Below are positions 13,201 through 19,655 of a DNA stretch of 64,000 bases, one piece after another. The position numbers and the translations under genes are program-made. The notes under the pieces were generated by a model. That model searched no databases, was not told the origin of the DNA, and saw only the letters and a list, made by a program, of their open reading frames with translations. The number at the start of each line of letters is the position of its first letter. Position 1 is the stretch's first letter. The DNA is from Streptomyces sp. NBC_01116 (lineage in GTDB: Bacteria > Actinomycetota > Actinomycetes > Streptomycetales > Streptomycetaceae), in the NCBI RefSeq assembly GCF_041435495.1, contig NZ_CP108644.1, positions 8,169,501 to 8,233,500 of the forward strand. Reading direction: 5' to 3'.

Positions 13201-16200
13201 TGCTCCACCACCTGGACGACCCGGCCGGGCCCTCCCGCACCCCCGAGATCGTGCTCAACTACCTCGGCCGCTTCCCCGGGCCCGACGGCACGGCCGGCGA
13301 CACCGAACCGGCCGCCTGGTCGCCCGCCCCGGAGGCGCTCCCCGCCCTGCGTCCGGCCCGCAACGCTCCCCCCGTGCTCTTCCCGCTGGAGATCATCTCC
13401 TCCACCGTGGACGGCCCGGACGGACCGAGGCTCGCCACCCGGTGGACGTACGCCACCGGCATCCTCGACGCCCACGACACCGAACGCCTGCTGGACCTGT
13501 GGTGCGAGGCGCTGAACACCCTCGCCGACGCACCCTCCCACCCCGCCCACACCCCGTCCGACTTCCCCCTCGTACGACTGGACCAGCGACAGGTCGACGC
13601 GCTCCAGGAGCGGTCGCCCGCACTCAGCGACGTCTGGCCGCTCACCCCGCTCCAGGAAGGGCTGTACGCTCTCACCCACCTCGCGGGCGACGACATCGAC
13701 GTCTACACCATGCAGCTCTCCCTGCGCCTCACCGGCGACCTCGACCCGGCCGCCCTGCGCCGCGCCGCGGCCGCCCTGCTCGACCGCAACCCCGGTCTGC
13801 GCACCGCTTTCGTCAGCGCGGGGAGCCGTCCCGTACAGACCGTGCTCGACGACGTGGTCCCCGACTGGTCCGAGAACGACCTGCGCCCCGAGCCCGCCGA
13901 CGCCCGCGAGGAGAGGCTGCGGGCGCTCGCCGAGGACGACCGCACCCGGCCCTTCGACCTCACCGCGCCGCCGCTGCTGCGCCTGCGGCTGGTGCGCACC
14001 GGGGAGCGGGAACACGCCCTGCTGGTCACCAACCACCACGCGATCCTCGACGGCTGGTCGGTGCCGGTCCTGATCCAGGAACTGCTGTCGCTGTACGCCT
14101 CCCTCACCGGCCCCGCCGAACCCCCGGCCCGGCGACGGTCGTTCCGGGACTTCCTGGCCTGGCGCACCGTCCAGGACGAGCGGGCCGCCCAGGACGCCTG
14201 GCGCACCGCACTGGACGGGATCACGGAGCCGACGCTCATCGCCCCCGCCGACCCCGGCAGGCGCCCCGCCCTCTCCGACCGGATCCCGCACCGGCTCGAC
14301 GCGCCCCTGCGCGAACGGCTCCAGACGCTCGCCAGGAGCGCCGACGTCACCCTCAACACGGTGGTCCAGTTCGCCTGGGGCCTGCTGCTCGCCCGCCACA
14401 CCGGGCGCGAGGACGTCGTCTTCGGGGCCACCGTCTCCGGACGGCCACCGGAGATCGAGGACGTCGAGAGCATGACCGGCCTCTTCATCAACACCCTCCC
14501 GGTCCGCGTCGACCTGCGCGCGGGCGGCACCGTACGCCAGGCCCTGGCGCGGCTCCAGGCCGAACAGGCGAAGCTCTCCGCCCACCAGCACCTGGGCCTG
14601 GCCGACATCCAGCGGAGCGCCGGAGCGGGCGAACTCTTCGACACCCTCCTGGTGTTCGAGAACTACTTCGTCGACGGGGAAGGGCTGCGCCGCGCCGAGC
14701 GGTCCGGGGAACTCACCGTCACCGGCAGCGAGCACACCGACGCCACCCACTATCCGCTGACCCTCGCCGTCGTCCCCGGCGGACACCTCACCCTCGAATA
14801 CCGGCCCGACCTCTTCGGGCCGGAGCAGGCGGCCGCCCTGATGGGCCGGCTCACCCACCTGCTCGCCGAGATCGGCAGCCGCCCCGACACCCGCGTCCAC
14901 CGCCTCCAGGCCCTCGCACCCCTGGAGCTCCGCCGCATCCTCGACGACTGGAACCCCGCACCCCGGCCCCACCCGGAGCAGACCCTGCCCGGCCTCTTCG
15001 CCGAGGCGGCCGCCGTCGACCCCGGGGCCCCGGCCCTGGTCTGCGGCGACCGGGTCCTGAGCTTCCACGACGTCACCGAGCGCGCCGCCCGCCTCGCCCA
15101 CGAGCTGATCGCCCGGGGCGTCGGACCCGAGGACCTCGTGGCGCTGATGCTGCCGCGCACCGAGGAGATGCTCATCAGCATCCTGGCCGTGCACCAGGCC
15201 GGAGCCGCCTATCTGCCGCTGGACCCCGACTACCCGGCCGAACGCCTGACGTTCATGCTGGCCGACGCCTCACCCGCCGTCCTGCTCACCACCACCGCCC
15301 TCGCCGACCGCACCGGGCACCCGGCCACCGTGCTGCTCGACGACCCCGGGACGCGGGCGGCGCTCGCCGCCCGGTCCGGCCGGCCGCCCACCGACGCCGA
15401 CCGGTCGCGCCCGCTGCGGCCGGAGAACCCGGCCTACCTCATCTACACCTCCGGCTCCACCGGCGTCCCCAAGGGGGTCGTGATCACCCACCGGGGCGTC
15501 GTGAACCTCTTCCACAGCCACCGCCGTGCCCTGTACGAGCCGGTCGTCGAGAGCACCGGCCGCTCCCGCCTGCACGTGGGGCACGCCTGGTCGTTCTCCT
15601 TCGACGCCTCCTGGCAGCCCCAGCTGTGGATGTTCCACGGCCACTGCGTCCATGTCCTGGCCGAGGACATCCAGCGCGACCCGGACCGGCTGCACCGCTA
15701 TCTGCGGGACCACGCCATCGACTTCATCGAGGTCGCCCCCACCGTGCTCGCCCAGTTGGAGCAAGCCGGACTGACCGAGGGCGGCAGCTGCCCGCTGCCG
15801 CTGCTCGGCGTCGGCGGCGAGGCCGTCCCCGACAGCCAGTGGGCGCGGCTGCGGGAGCTGCCCGGCACCGACGTGGTCAACCTGTACGGCCCCACCGAAG
15901 GCACCGTGGACGCGATGGTCGCCCATGTCCGTGACAGCGAGAGCCAGTTGATCGGGCGACCGGTGGACAACGCCCGGATCCACCTGCTCGACGCGGGCCT
16001 GCGGCCCGTACCGCCGGGGGTGCCGGGGGAGATGTACCTCGCCGGGGCCGGGCTGGCCCGGGGCTACCGGGGCCGGGCGGCGCTCACCTCGGAACGCTTC
16101 GTCGCCGACCCGTTCGCCGCCGACGGCAGCAGGCTCTACCGGACGGGGGACCTGGCGCGCTGGACGGAGGACGGGGCGGTGGAGTTCCTCGGCCGGGTCG

Positions 16201-16763
16201 ACGACCAGGTGAAGATCCGGGGCTTCCGGATCGAGCCGGGCGAGATCGAGACGGCCGCCGCCGCCCACCCGGACCTCTCCCGGGTGGTCGTCGTCGCCCG
16301 CGAGGACGACGGGGTGCGCCGCCTGGTCGCGTACGGGGTGCCCCGCCCCGGCACCGCCCCCGACCCGGTCGCGCTGCGGGCCTGGCTGGCGGAGCGGCTG
16401 CCCGGCCACCTCGTCCCCGCGGCGGTCGTGCTGCTGGCGGCGCTGCCGGTGACCGCCAACGCCAAGCTGGACCGGGACCGGCTGCCCGCCCCCGACTTCG
16501 GCGCCGCGGTCGGCGGCCGGGAGCCGTTGGGGGAGCGGGAGAGCGCGGTGTGCGCCGCCATGGCCCAGGTGCTCGCCCTGCCCCGGATCGGCGCCGACGA
16601 CGACTTCTTCGCCCTCGGCGGCGACAGCATCGTCACGGTGCGCCTCGCCGGGCTCCTGCGGGACGGGGGCTGGGAGGCGGCTCCCCGGGACGTCTTCCGG
16701 CACCGCACCGCGGCCGGCCTCGCCGCCGGACTGCGGCGGCGGGACGCGAGCGACGGTGGCTGA
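1269..16763 (+). CDS. Tetramodular NRPS (C-A-T-E, C-A-T, C-A-T-E, C-A-T), no thioesterase
   Basis: A 5,164-residue synthetase. The open frame runs further upstream, but the first NRPS-like residues begin at the GTG overlapping the previous stop, so this start is used. Approximate layout: module 1 C 1-440 (HHHLLLDGWS near 145), A 470-960, T GGDSI near 1006, E 1055-1515; module 2 C 1540-1970, A 1995-2460, T GGHSL near 2501; module 3 C 2560-3000 (HHIAGDEWS), A 3040-3530, T GGDSI near 3566, E 3610-4090; module 4 C 4120-4560, A 4585-5075, T GGDSI near 5118. Eye-read specificity codes: M1 DVAVVGAVNK (unassigned), M2 DILQLGLIWK (glycine), M3 DVWHISLIDK (serine), M4 DAQEGGLVDK (unassigned). C domains after E domains open PLSPLQ or PLTPLQ (DCL-like); the one after Gly opens PLSFAQ (LCL-like), an internally consistent D-X, Gly, D-Ser, X order. 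The protein stops about 45 residues after the last carrier serine, so release must be by another protein. The adjacent iron-uptake genes suggest a siderophore. Confidence 0.97.
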   Translation: MTGAPQGLQDILPLSPLQQGLYFLSSYDDSALDVYNVQLGLDLTGPLDTDRLRRAVGALLNRHPNLKAAFRTRRNGDPVTVVPHTVDLPWQDADLSGLDAAERDRRAGRLTEADRHTRFDLARPPLIRFTAIRLAPDRHRLLFTHHHLLLDGWSTARVVQELFALYAADGSPAALPEVRPYRDYLAWAAAQDTAADERAWREALAGLDGPTVLAPGLDGQPQAQPASWDVDLPPGSARTLAAAARALDVTVPAVVQTLWSLVLADLTGRRDVVSGTTVSGRPAELAGAESMVGLFINTLPVRVRIRHDETLAELVRRTAAEQAALLAHHHVALARIQKLTDSGGPLFDTLCVFENYLVDTGSDDDRGGSEQKQFAGLRVEAVTGRDATHYPLTLVAAPGADGGPVLRLSYRTDALGQDDAARIAARLRRAVEEFTADPHRPLPRTDLLTPEERDRVLNTFNADTADIEPATLPVLFEREAAAHPDRPAVDDAGHVLTYTELNTRANRLAHALIAAGAGPEDVVAVALRRGADVHVAQLAVGKAGGVFAPLDPDQPAERLSGLIAGSGAVVVLTHSGTDHTAWSGDATVIATDRLPEDLPDHNPTDADRRAPLRLHNGAYLIHTSGSTGRPKGVLVEHRPLVDLIAWSHARFATRPGDRVTQFASPSFDVTLAELANSLFSGATLVIVPEEDRAGAPLADFLNRAAITLAVIPPTVVASLPLDATLPEDMALVVGTEALPPEVVRAWADRHRLFNAYGPTEAVVNSATWEVPAAWTGGPVPIGPPDVNKRAYVLDDALRPVAPGVLGELYIGGPGLARGYLGRPRITADRFVADPFGEPGTRMYRTGDLARWNERGELEYAGRTDHQLKIRGFRVEPGEVEARLTAHPAVARAVVTGHTDHRGVRRLVAHAVPAPGDAPRPADLVAWAAEVLPDHMVPAAVVLLDALPLTAANKTDRSALPAPDFTADGEGTAPRTDREKELADLFADILHVPEVGVGTSFFALGGDSISAIQLVGAARRRGLRFSPRDVFERRTVEQLAALARTVDDTAAPAERTARSAPLTPVLRWLVERGGPIADYHQSTVLHTPAGATAAQLTAGLGRVLDHHDVLRARLTDRTLEIPAPDGETGPSPLTRVDAVETADADLLPTLRTHAREAARLLDPYTGTMVRAVWLDAGPDRGGLLALLIHHAVVDGVSWRVLTQDLAVSLEAARHGRTAELPAVETSFADWAHGLQRAALAPERVAEAAHWTAVLGDGGAALPALDPARDTLATVTTVPVELTPEHTLPLLTVLPERFHTGPDAFLVTALALALAAWRGDTEPVVVDIEGHGRADHLVPAAELSRTVGWFTSVHPVRLDLGGLGTPSGDGLTAALKRVKEQLRAAPDNGLGFGLLRHLHPDLSDRLAALPEPRIAYNYLGRFGASGATEQAGAPAPWSPALTGSLGGGADDALPAAHTLTLNASVVDGPEGPVLQAGFSFPGRLLETAEVERLAALWTTALRDLGRLPADPAAGGHTPGDFPLVEVDQQEIDALEARAPLADLLPLSPLQAGLYFLAGLGAEGDGPDVYTTQTVLDIEGDLDAERLRRAGRALLDRHPNLRAGFLGRRGADPLQVVPAEAGIPVHAYDLTSRDLTEGRRQGRAQNILAADRRRGFDLTTPPLLRLTLVRLGERRHLLAVTSHHILLDGWSGPLLVRDLLALYRGAPGPAPRPYRDYLLWLNGRDRATTRGLWQEALAGIDGPTRLVPEAAAMPAGTPERVDVPLPDDLVARVHAFARAHDVTVSTVLQSAWGLLLGRLTGRTDVTFGVTVSGRPADLDGSHDMIGLFINTVPSRVTPRPDQTLAAIARQLSAQQALLMDHQYEPLAELQRLAGHRELFDTLVLFENFPVDAEQLRRTEEAAGLLVTGARGHDATHYPLVLVALPGRDRLALALDHRPELLTADEVATIGAQLLSVLEQLVDHPDSTACTVLPALAEPARLDGPARTITPLGLTGRFLSRAAETPDATALIAGDEEWSYAGLAARVTAVAGRLRDLGARPERLIAVALPRSADLVAVLLAVSATGAAYVPVDPDFPADRVAYLLEDSDPLLVIRPGHPVLAPGPHEGPRTELPGTAPDPETTAYVIHTSGSTGNPKGVVVTHRALANLLDAIAETLGSGPGDRLLAVTTVSFDIAALELFVPLVTGAAVVLAQREEVLDPLLLSGLAERTGATHLQATPSLWRGIIDAAPGLLDGLCVLSGGEPLPADLADRLATGGARLLNLYGPTETTIWSTVADLAPDGGTPHVGHALRNTTLRVLDTWLRPVPPGVPGELYIGGAGLARGYLGRGALTASRFTADPFGAPGSRMYRTGDLARLQADGTLCVLGRTDHQLKVRGHRVEPGEIETVLRGHPEVTDTVVVGLPDTGGSVRLVAYVTGAATGLRPYLAQRLPEHLVPSVVMRLPALPLTPNGKVDRAALPAPQASGGERARAPRDAREAVLGELFADVLGLDRAGPDDDFFHLGGHSLLAMQLANRLRSTLGTEVALRDIFEHPTPAALARTVLPRPAARTAPARRERRPGESIPLSFAQSRLWFLHRLDGPSATYNLFIVVRLGGELDREALRLAVGDVVARHESLRTVYPDADGLPHQSILDEESARAACDLSLTEIADVAEADLEEALRARVTRPIDIIEEIPLRAQLLDTGTDHVLALTLHHIAGDEWSMRPLVDDLRTAYTARVTGTDHDWQPLPVDYADYALWQRDVLGELTDPTSQVARQAAFWERTLAGSPDELALPYDRPRPAEETHEGATVTFAVDPAVHADLRSLAARNGTSVFMAVQAALAVLLSAHGAGTDIPLGTPVAGRTDEKFDDLIGFFVNTLVLRTDLSGRPTFHELLTRVRDTDLAAFDHADLPFEQLVDIVAPERTLARNPLFQVLLVFQNISEDTFTLPGLDVTPVSADPGVAKLDLQFTLAERPDGAGINGMLIYQTSLFDHATAQALADRYVTLLAALVARPELPVHRAAVLSAPQRARVLAASSGEERPLPDAPLPRLLAERYAAGASVPALIDAGNSLSYGEFDRRVGRLAALLRDRGVGPETRVAVALPRSSDLVVALHAVQRAGGAYVPLDPDHPADRVAHMLADAGPRLLITLTALREKLPVPDGLAVLATDAPDVRAELDGAAPVGVHPGLRGEHAAYVLYTSGSTGRPKAVVITHTALVNRLRWMADHFPFGPEDRVLQKTPAGFDVSVWEFFLPMLTGSTLVVLPDGLHRDPAEVAEAVVRHGVTTVHFVPSMLAAFAAEPRAAECTGLRRIIASGEALSAALARTVRDVLPGASLHNLYGPTEAAIDVTAWEATGEPGGSVPIGRPVHNTGTYVLDAGLRPVPDGVTGELYLSGPQLARGYLGRPALTADRFVAHPLGAPGERLYRTGDLVRRRADGALVYLGRTDGQIKLRGLRVELGEIEAVIAEEPHVAASAVVLREDIPGRPVLTGYLVPAGGTEAPDTGEITERIARRLPDHMVPTALITLDALPLTSSGKLDRTALPAPDLAATATAIAPRGIREAVLTALFAELLGIPAAGAEDSFFALGGDSILSIQLVARARKAGMTLTPRDVFEHRTPAALARAAATAGPASVPRLDPAGRAPLTPIMRWALQHGPVDGLHQYAHLVTPPEATHATLTAAITRLMGRHPMLRAALVGEPGNQALHIPGPADPPAEPVLLPVDAGAESAERAAELTAALAAEAVDQLDPAAGELVRAVWCDRGPGRGGRLVLVVHHLAVDGVSWRILTADLAAAHDDVLAGNPPAPPGGSTSFRQWALGLADAATAPARRAEAPAWRAREERDAPALGARPLDPALDTQETVAHLERTLDPDLTRALITRVPAAVHGSVHDVLVAAAALALARWRRERVQRAGHDVIAVEGHGREENVVPGAELSTTVGWFTSWYPVAPDLSAPDLSAPDLSAPELSSPAGTAGAEALRALMAVKEHLRETPDQGIGHGLLHHLDDPAGPSRTPEIVLNYLGRFPGPDGTAGDTEPAAWSPAPEALPALRPARNAPPVLFPLEIISSTVDGPDGPRLATRWTYATGILDAHDTERLLDLWCEALNTLADAPSHPAHTPSDFPLVRLDQRQVDALQERSPALSDVWPLTPLQEGLYALTHLAGDDIDVYTMQLSLRLTGDLDPAALRRAAAALLDRNPGLRTAFVSAGSRPVQTVLDDVVPDWSENDLRPEPADAREERLRALAEDDRTRPFDLTAPPLLRLRLVRTGEREHALLVTNHHAILDGWSVPVLIQELLSLYASLTGPAEPPARRRSFRDFLAWRTVQDERAAQDAWRTALDGITEPTLIAPADPGRRPALSDRIPHRLDAPLRERLQTLARSADVTLNTVVQFAWGLLLARHTGREDVVFGATVSGRPPEIEDVESMTGLFINTLPVRVDLRAGGTVRQALARLQAEQAKLSAHQHLGLADIQRSAGAGELFDTLLVFENYFVDGEGLRRAERSGELTVTGSEHTDATHYPLTLAVVPGGHLTLEYRPDLFGPEQAAALMGRLTHLLAEIGSRPDTRVHRLQALAPLELRRILDDWNPAPRPHPEQTLPGLFAEAAAVDPGAPALVCGDRVLSFHDVTERAARLAHELIARGVGPEDLVALMLPRTEEMLISILAVHQAGAAYLPLDPDYPAERLTFMLADASPAVLLTTTALADRTGHPATVLLDDPGTRAALAARSGRPPTDADRSRPLRPENPAYLIYTSGSTGVPKGVVITHRGVVNLFHSHRRALYEPVVESTGRSRLHVGHAWSFSFDASWQPQLWMFHGHCVHVLAEDIQRDPDRLHRYLRDHAIDFIEVAPTVLAQLEQAGLTEGGSCPLPLLGVGGEAVPDSQWARLRELPGTDVVNLYGPTEGTVDAMVAHVRDSESQLIGRPVDNARIHLLDAGLRPVPPGVPGEMYLAGAGLARGYRGRAALTSERFVADPFAADGSRLYRTGDLARWTEDGAVEFLGRVDDQVKIRGFRIEPGEIETAAAAHPDLSRVVVVAREDDGVRRLVAYGVPRPGTAPDPVALRAWLAERLPGHLVPAAVVLLAALPVTANAKLDRDRLPAPDFGAAVGGREPLGERESAVCAAMAQVLALPRIGADDDFFALGGDSIVTVRLAGLLRDGGWEAAPRDVFRHRTAAGLAAGLRRRDASDGG
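13044..13103 (+). repeat. 15-bp tandem repeat inside the module 3 E domain
   Basis: Three perfect copies of GCACCGGACCTTTCC at 13044, 13059 and 13074 are followed by a diverged fourth copy at 13089. They encode repeated APDLS pentapeptides (about residues 3926-3945), just after the E-domain motif VGWFTS. The repeat uses CTT leucine codons, rare in the surrounding gene. It is probably a slippage-generated surface loop of variable length. Confidence 0.9.
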
Positions 16764-16783
16764 ACGGCCGCACCACGCACGAA

Positions 16784-16815
16784 GGCCCGTCGGCGGCACA
16801 CGCCGCCGACGGGCC
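16784..16815. terminator. Bidirectional terminator between NRPS and binding-protein gene
   Basis: A perfect 14-bp inverted repeat GGCCCGTCGGCGGC / GCCGCCGACGGGCC with a 4-nt loop (ACAC) lies in the 70-bp gap between the convergent NRPS and lipoprotein stop codons. It is well placed to stop transcription from both sides. There is no T-tract, as is common in Streptomyces. Confidence 0.85.
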
Positions 16816-16833
16816 GAGAGGTCCTGCGGACCG

Positions 16834-17823
16834 CTACATCTTCTTGAGCATGCCCTCGATCTCGTCGACCGTGGCGATCGCGAAACTGTAGTTGGCCATC
16901 ACGAAGTGCCGCGAGGGGAAGGCCCGCCCGGCCTTGACCGCGGGAACGCCCTTCCACAGTTTGTGGTCGAGCAACTGCTGGGTCGTGGGCGTGGCTCTGC
17001 CGTCGGCCTGCACCGAGTAGATCAGCGCGTCGCAGTCCTTGAGGACGTCCATCTCCTCGTAGCTCTTCGGTACGAAGCCCGCCTCCTTCTCGGGCAGCCC
17101 CGCCCCGATCTTCAGACCGACGTCGCGCATCACCGTGACCAGTGGCGTCCCCAGGAAGAACTTGCCGTTCGGGCCGCCGCTCAGCGGGGCCCACGTGGTG
17201 GTCTCGATCTGCTTCCGGTAGGCGGTTCTCACCTCCGTGATCCGGCGTTCGTACTCCTTCTTCTTCTCGGTCAGCAGGCTCTCCCGGTTGACCGCCTTCG
17301 CCAGCTTGGCGATCTGCTCGTTCCAGAACGCCCCGCTGGTGTGCCAGTCGTAGAACGCCACCGGAGCGATGGTCCTGAGCGGGGCCGACTTCTCCTTGTA
17401 GAACTGATCGATGATCAGGTCCGGCTTGAGAGCGGCTATCGCCTGGGAGTTGGGCGTGCCCGAGGCGCCGATCGTGTCGACGTCCTTGAGCTGCTCGTAC
17501 ACGTCCTTGGGCAGCAGCTGAGGGTTGGCGGCCCCGTCGGGAACGCCGACCGGGACCAGTCCGAGGTCGAGGAGCATCAGGGCGTCGTAGTTCTCCAGGA
17601 CCACCACCCGCTCGGGCTTCTGCGGGACCTTCACGGTCCCGTTGTCCGTCTCCAGGCTGCGCGTCGCCGCACCGGCCGTCTCCTTGGAGCCGCCGTCCGA
17701 GGCCTTGTCGTCGGACTCGCTCACGCCACAGGCCGTCAGCCCTAACGCCGCCGCGGCACCCGTGAGTCCGCCGAGGACGCGCCTGCGCTCCACCGGACCG
17801 GACAAGACACGTGAACGTGCCAT
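16834..17823 (-). CDS. Fe-siderophore ABC transporter substrate-binding lipoprotein
   Basis: A 329-residue class III (FepB/FhuD-like) periplasmic-type binding protein expected to capture a ferri-siderophore on the outer face of the membrane. The N-terminus has arginines (ERRRVLGG), a short hydrophobic stretch and the lipobox LTAC, so it is a lipoprotein, perhaps Tat-exported. The domain matches the family: PERVVVLENYDALMLLDLG, a DLIIDQFY segment and a long central helix. ATG at 17823 is chosen over GTG at 17829 because AAGGAG lies 5 nt upstream of the ATG and would abut the GTG. No FecCD permease or ATPase gene is adjacent, so the import partners are elsewhere. The gene converges on the NRPS and diverges from the flavoprotein operon across an iron box, which predicts induction under iron limitation. 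Confidence 0.92.
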   Translation of the reverse strand: MARSRVLSGPVERRRVLGGLTGAAAALGLTACGVSESDDKASDGGSKETAGAATRSLETDNGTVKVPQKPERVVVLENYDALMLLDLGLVPVGVPDGAANPQLLPKDVYEQLKDVDTIGASGTPNSQAIAALKPDLIIDQFYKEKSAPLRTIAPVAFYDWHTSGAFWNEQIAKLAKAVNRESLLTEKKKEYERRITEVRTAYRKQIETTTWAPLSGGPNGKFFLGTPLVTVMRDVGLKIGAGLPEKEAGFVPKSYEEMDVLKDCDALIYSVQADGRATPTTQQLLDHKLWKGVPAVKAGRAFPSRHFVMANYSFAIATVDEIEGMLKKM

Positions 17824-17883
17824 GTTCACTCCTTCGTTCAGAAACAGAGAGATCTTCCGGCAGCATCAGGACGCCACCAGAAG

Positions 17884-17901
17884 TAAGGTATGCCTAACCT
17901 A
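17884..17901. promoter_or_regulatory. Iron box (DmdR1/IdeR-type operator)
   Basis: TAAGGTATGCCTAACCTA matches the actinobacterial iron-box core AGGTTAGSCTAACCT at 13 of 15 positions (17886-17900). It sits in the 141-bp divergent promoter region between the siderophore-binding lipoprotein and the siderophore-interacting protein. Iron-loaded DmdR/IdeR would be expected to repress both directions. The match is read directly; the binding factor is inferred from known Streptomyces iron regulation. Confidence 0.88.
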
Positions 17902-17964
17902 TCGCTTCCGGGCAGGATTCAGGGAGCCGACCCATCCCGAACAGCAACGAGGAGTCCGCACGCC

Positions 17965-18762
17965 ATGAGCACGGTCGCGACCGACACGCACCGAAACCGC
18001 AGGCCAGGGCGCATTCATGTGACCACCGTGCGCAGATCGCAACGCATCACCCCCGGCATGGTCCGGCTCACCCTGGGCGGTGACGACCTGTCGGAGTTCG
18101 TCAGCAACGGGAGCGATCAGCATGTCGCCCTCTACTTCTACGAGCCCGGCGTCGAACTGCCGCGCCCCTTCACCACCGAGGCCGCCCGGGCCCTGCTGCC
18201 CACCGCCAAACCGCGCCTGCGCCGCTACACCATCCGTGACCACCGCCCCGAACTCCACGAGGTCGACATGGACTTCGTGCTGCACGGACCCGACCAGCTC
18301 GCCTCCGGATGGGCCGAGCGGGTCCGGCCGGGCGACGAGGTGATCTGGTTCGGCCCGAGCCCCGCCTACCCGGTGGCCCCCGTCACCGACTGGACCCTCC
18401 TCCTGGGCGACGAGACGGCCCTGCCCGCCATCGGCGCGATCCTCGAAGAACTGCCCCCGGGCCACCGCGTCCTGGCCGCCGTCGAGGTCGCCGACCGGGC
18501 CGAGGAACAGCCCCTCCCCACCCGGGCCGACGCCACCGTCACCTGGCTCCACCGCCACGGCCGCGTCCACGGCGAACTCCTGCGCGAACACGCCACCGCC
18601 CTCCAACTCCCTGACGGCCGGGGGCGCGTGTGGGGCGGCGCGGAGCGCGGCGCCATGCGGGACCTGCGCCACCACTTCGTCCACGTCCGCGGCCTCGACC
18701 GCGCCGACACCCACCTGACCGCCTACTGGACCCAGGGCGAAACCCAGGACAGCGAGGTCTGA
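17965..18762 (+). CDS. Siderophore-interacting FAD-binding protein (SIP family)
   Basis: A 265-residue flavoprotein of the siderophore-interacting/ViuB family, which reduces ferri-siderophores in the cytoplasm to release iron. The FAD-binding barrel is seen in MVRLTLGGDDLSEF, RRYTIRDHRPE and VDMDFVLHG (about residues 33-110). The C-terminal NAD(P)H-type lobe has LLLGDETALPAIGAILEELP and ends with VWGGAERGAMRDLRHHF, typical of the family. ATG 17965 has GGAG about 10 nt upstream; upstream codons in the frame have no family similarity. It is the first gene of a tight operon (8 bp to the hydrolase gene) under the iron box. Confidence 0.93.
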   Translation: MSTVATDTHRNRRPGRIHVTTVRRSQRITPGMVRLTLGGDDLSEFVSNGSDQHVALYFYEPGVELPRPFTTEAARALLPTAKPRLRRYTIRDHRPELHEVDMDFVLHGPDQLASGWAERVRPGDEVIWFGPSPAYPVAPVTDWTLLLGDETALPAIGAILEELPPGHRVLAAVEVADRAEEQPLPTRADATVTWLHRHGRVHGELLREHATALQLPDGRGRVWGGAERGAMRDLRHHFVHVRGLDRADTHLTAYWTQGETQDSEV

Positions 18763-18770
18763 CCCCCACC

Positions 18771-19655
18771 ATGCCTTCCGCATCCCTCAACGGACTCGAC
18801 CTCGTCTACGACGACACGGGCGGCGACGGCGAGCCCGTGGTGCTCGTCAACGGCACCGGCGCCACCCGTTCCGCCTGGCGCGCCCACCAGACGCCCGCCC
18901 TGGTCGCCGCGGGTTACCGGGTCATCGCCCCGGACAACCGAGGCATCCCGCCGAACGCCTTACCGCCCGGCGGCATCACCCTGGAGGCCATGGCGGCGGA
19001 CCTGGCCGCGCTGATCGAGCACCTCGCGCTCCCGCCCTGCCGCGTCGTCGGCTTCTCCCTCGGCGCGTCGATCGTCGGCGAACTTCTCCTCACCCGGCCC
19101 GAACTCGTCGGCCAGGCCGTGCTGATGGCCGGCCGGGCCCGCGTCGACGCCTTCGGCGGCGCCGTCTCCAGCGCCGCCGCCGACCTGTACGACAGCGGGA
19201 ACCCCGTCCCCGCCTCGCACCGGGCCGTCTTCCAGGCCCTGTGCTACCTGTCGCCCCACACCCTGCGCGACCCCGCCGCCGTACAGGACTGGCTGGACGT
19301 CTTCGCCTACGCCGAAGGAGCGACGGGCCCCGGCGTCCGCGCCCAGTACGAGGCCATGACCGGCGTCGACCAACTGCCCCGGTACGCGACGCTCGACGTG
19401 CCGCTCCTGTGCATCGGCTTCGCCGACGACGTCATGATCCCGGCGGCCGCATCCCGGGAGATCGCCGACACCGTCCCCGGAGCCCGCTACACCGAGCTCG
19501 AACGCTGCGGCCACTACGGTCATCTCGAACGCCCCGCGGAGGTCAACGCCGCCATGCTCGACTTCTTCGCCCGCCACCCCGCGGCGCAGCACCCCGCCGC
19601 CCCCGGCCGGGCCGTGCCCGCACCCGTATCCGTTTCCGGACGGGGTGCCGCGTGA
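18771..19655 (+). CDS. Alpha/beta hydrolase in the siderophore operon
   Basis: A 294-residue alpha/beta hydrolase. The oxyanion region VLVNGTG is near residue 23, the nucleophile elbow is VGFSLGAS (GxSxG), the acid is probably in the IGFADDVMIP strand, and the histidine is in CGHYGHLERP near the C-terminus. In this context it could be a siderophore esterase/peptidase that frees iron, or the stand-alone thioesterase that releases the product of the TE-less NRPS. The sequence does not decide between these. Its stop overlaps the GTG of the next gene by 4 nt. Confidence 0.88.
   Translation: MPSASLNGLDLVYDDTGGDGEPVVLVNGTGATRSAWRAHQTPALVAAGYRVIAPDNRGIPPNALPPGGITLEAMAADLAALIEHLALPPCRVVGFSLGASIVGELLLTRPELVGQAVLMAGRARVDAFGGAVSSAAADLYDSGNPVPASHRAVFQALCYLSPHTLRDPAAVQDWLDVFAYAEGATGPGVRAQYEAMTGVDQLPRYATLDVPLLCIGFADDVMIPAAASREIADTVPGARYTELERCGHYGHLERPAEVNAAMLDFFARHPAAQHPAAPGRAVPAPVSVSGRGAA

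Noticed and set aside
6455..15934. Very long plus-strand frames overlapping the NRPS
   Set aside because: Arg/Pro/His-rich shadows of the real frame with the same codon periodicity.
17884..17901. Reading the palindrome as a zinc (Zur) box
   Set aside because: The AGGTxxxCCTAACCT core fits the iron-box consensus, and the flanking genes concern siderophores.
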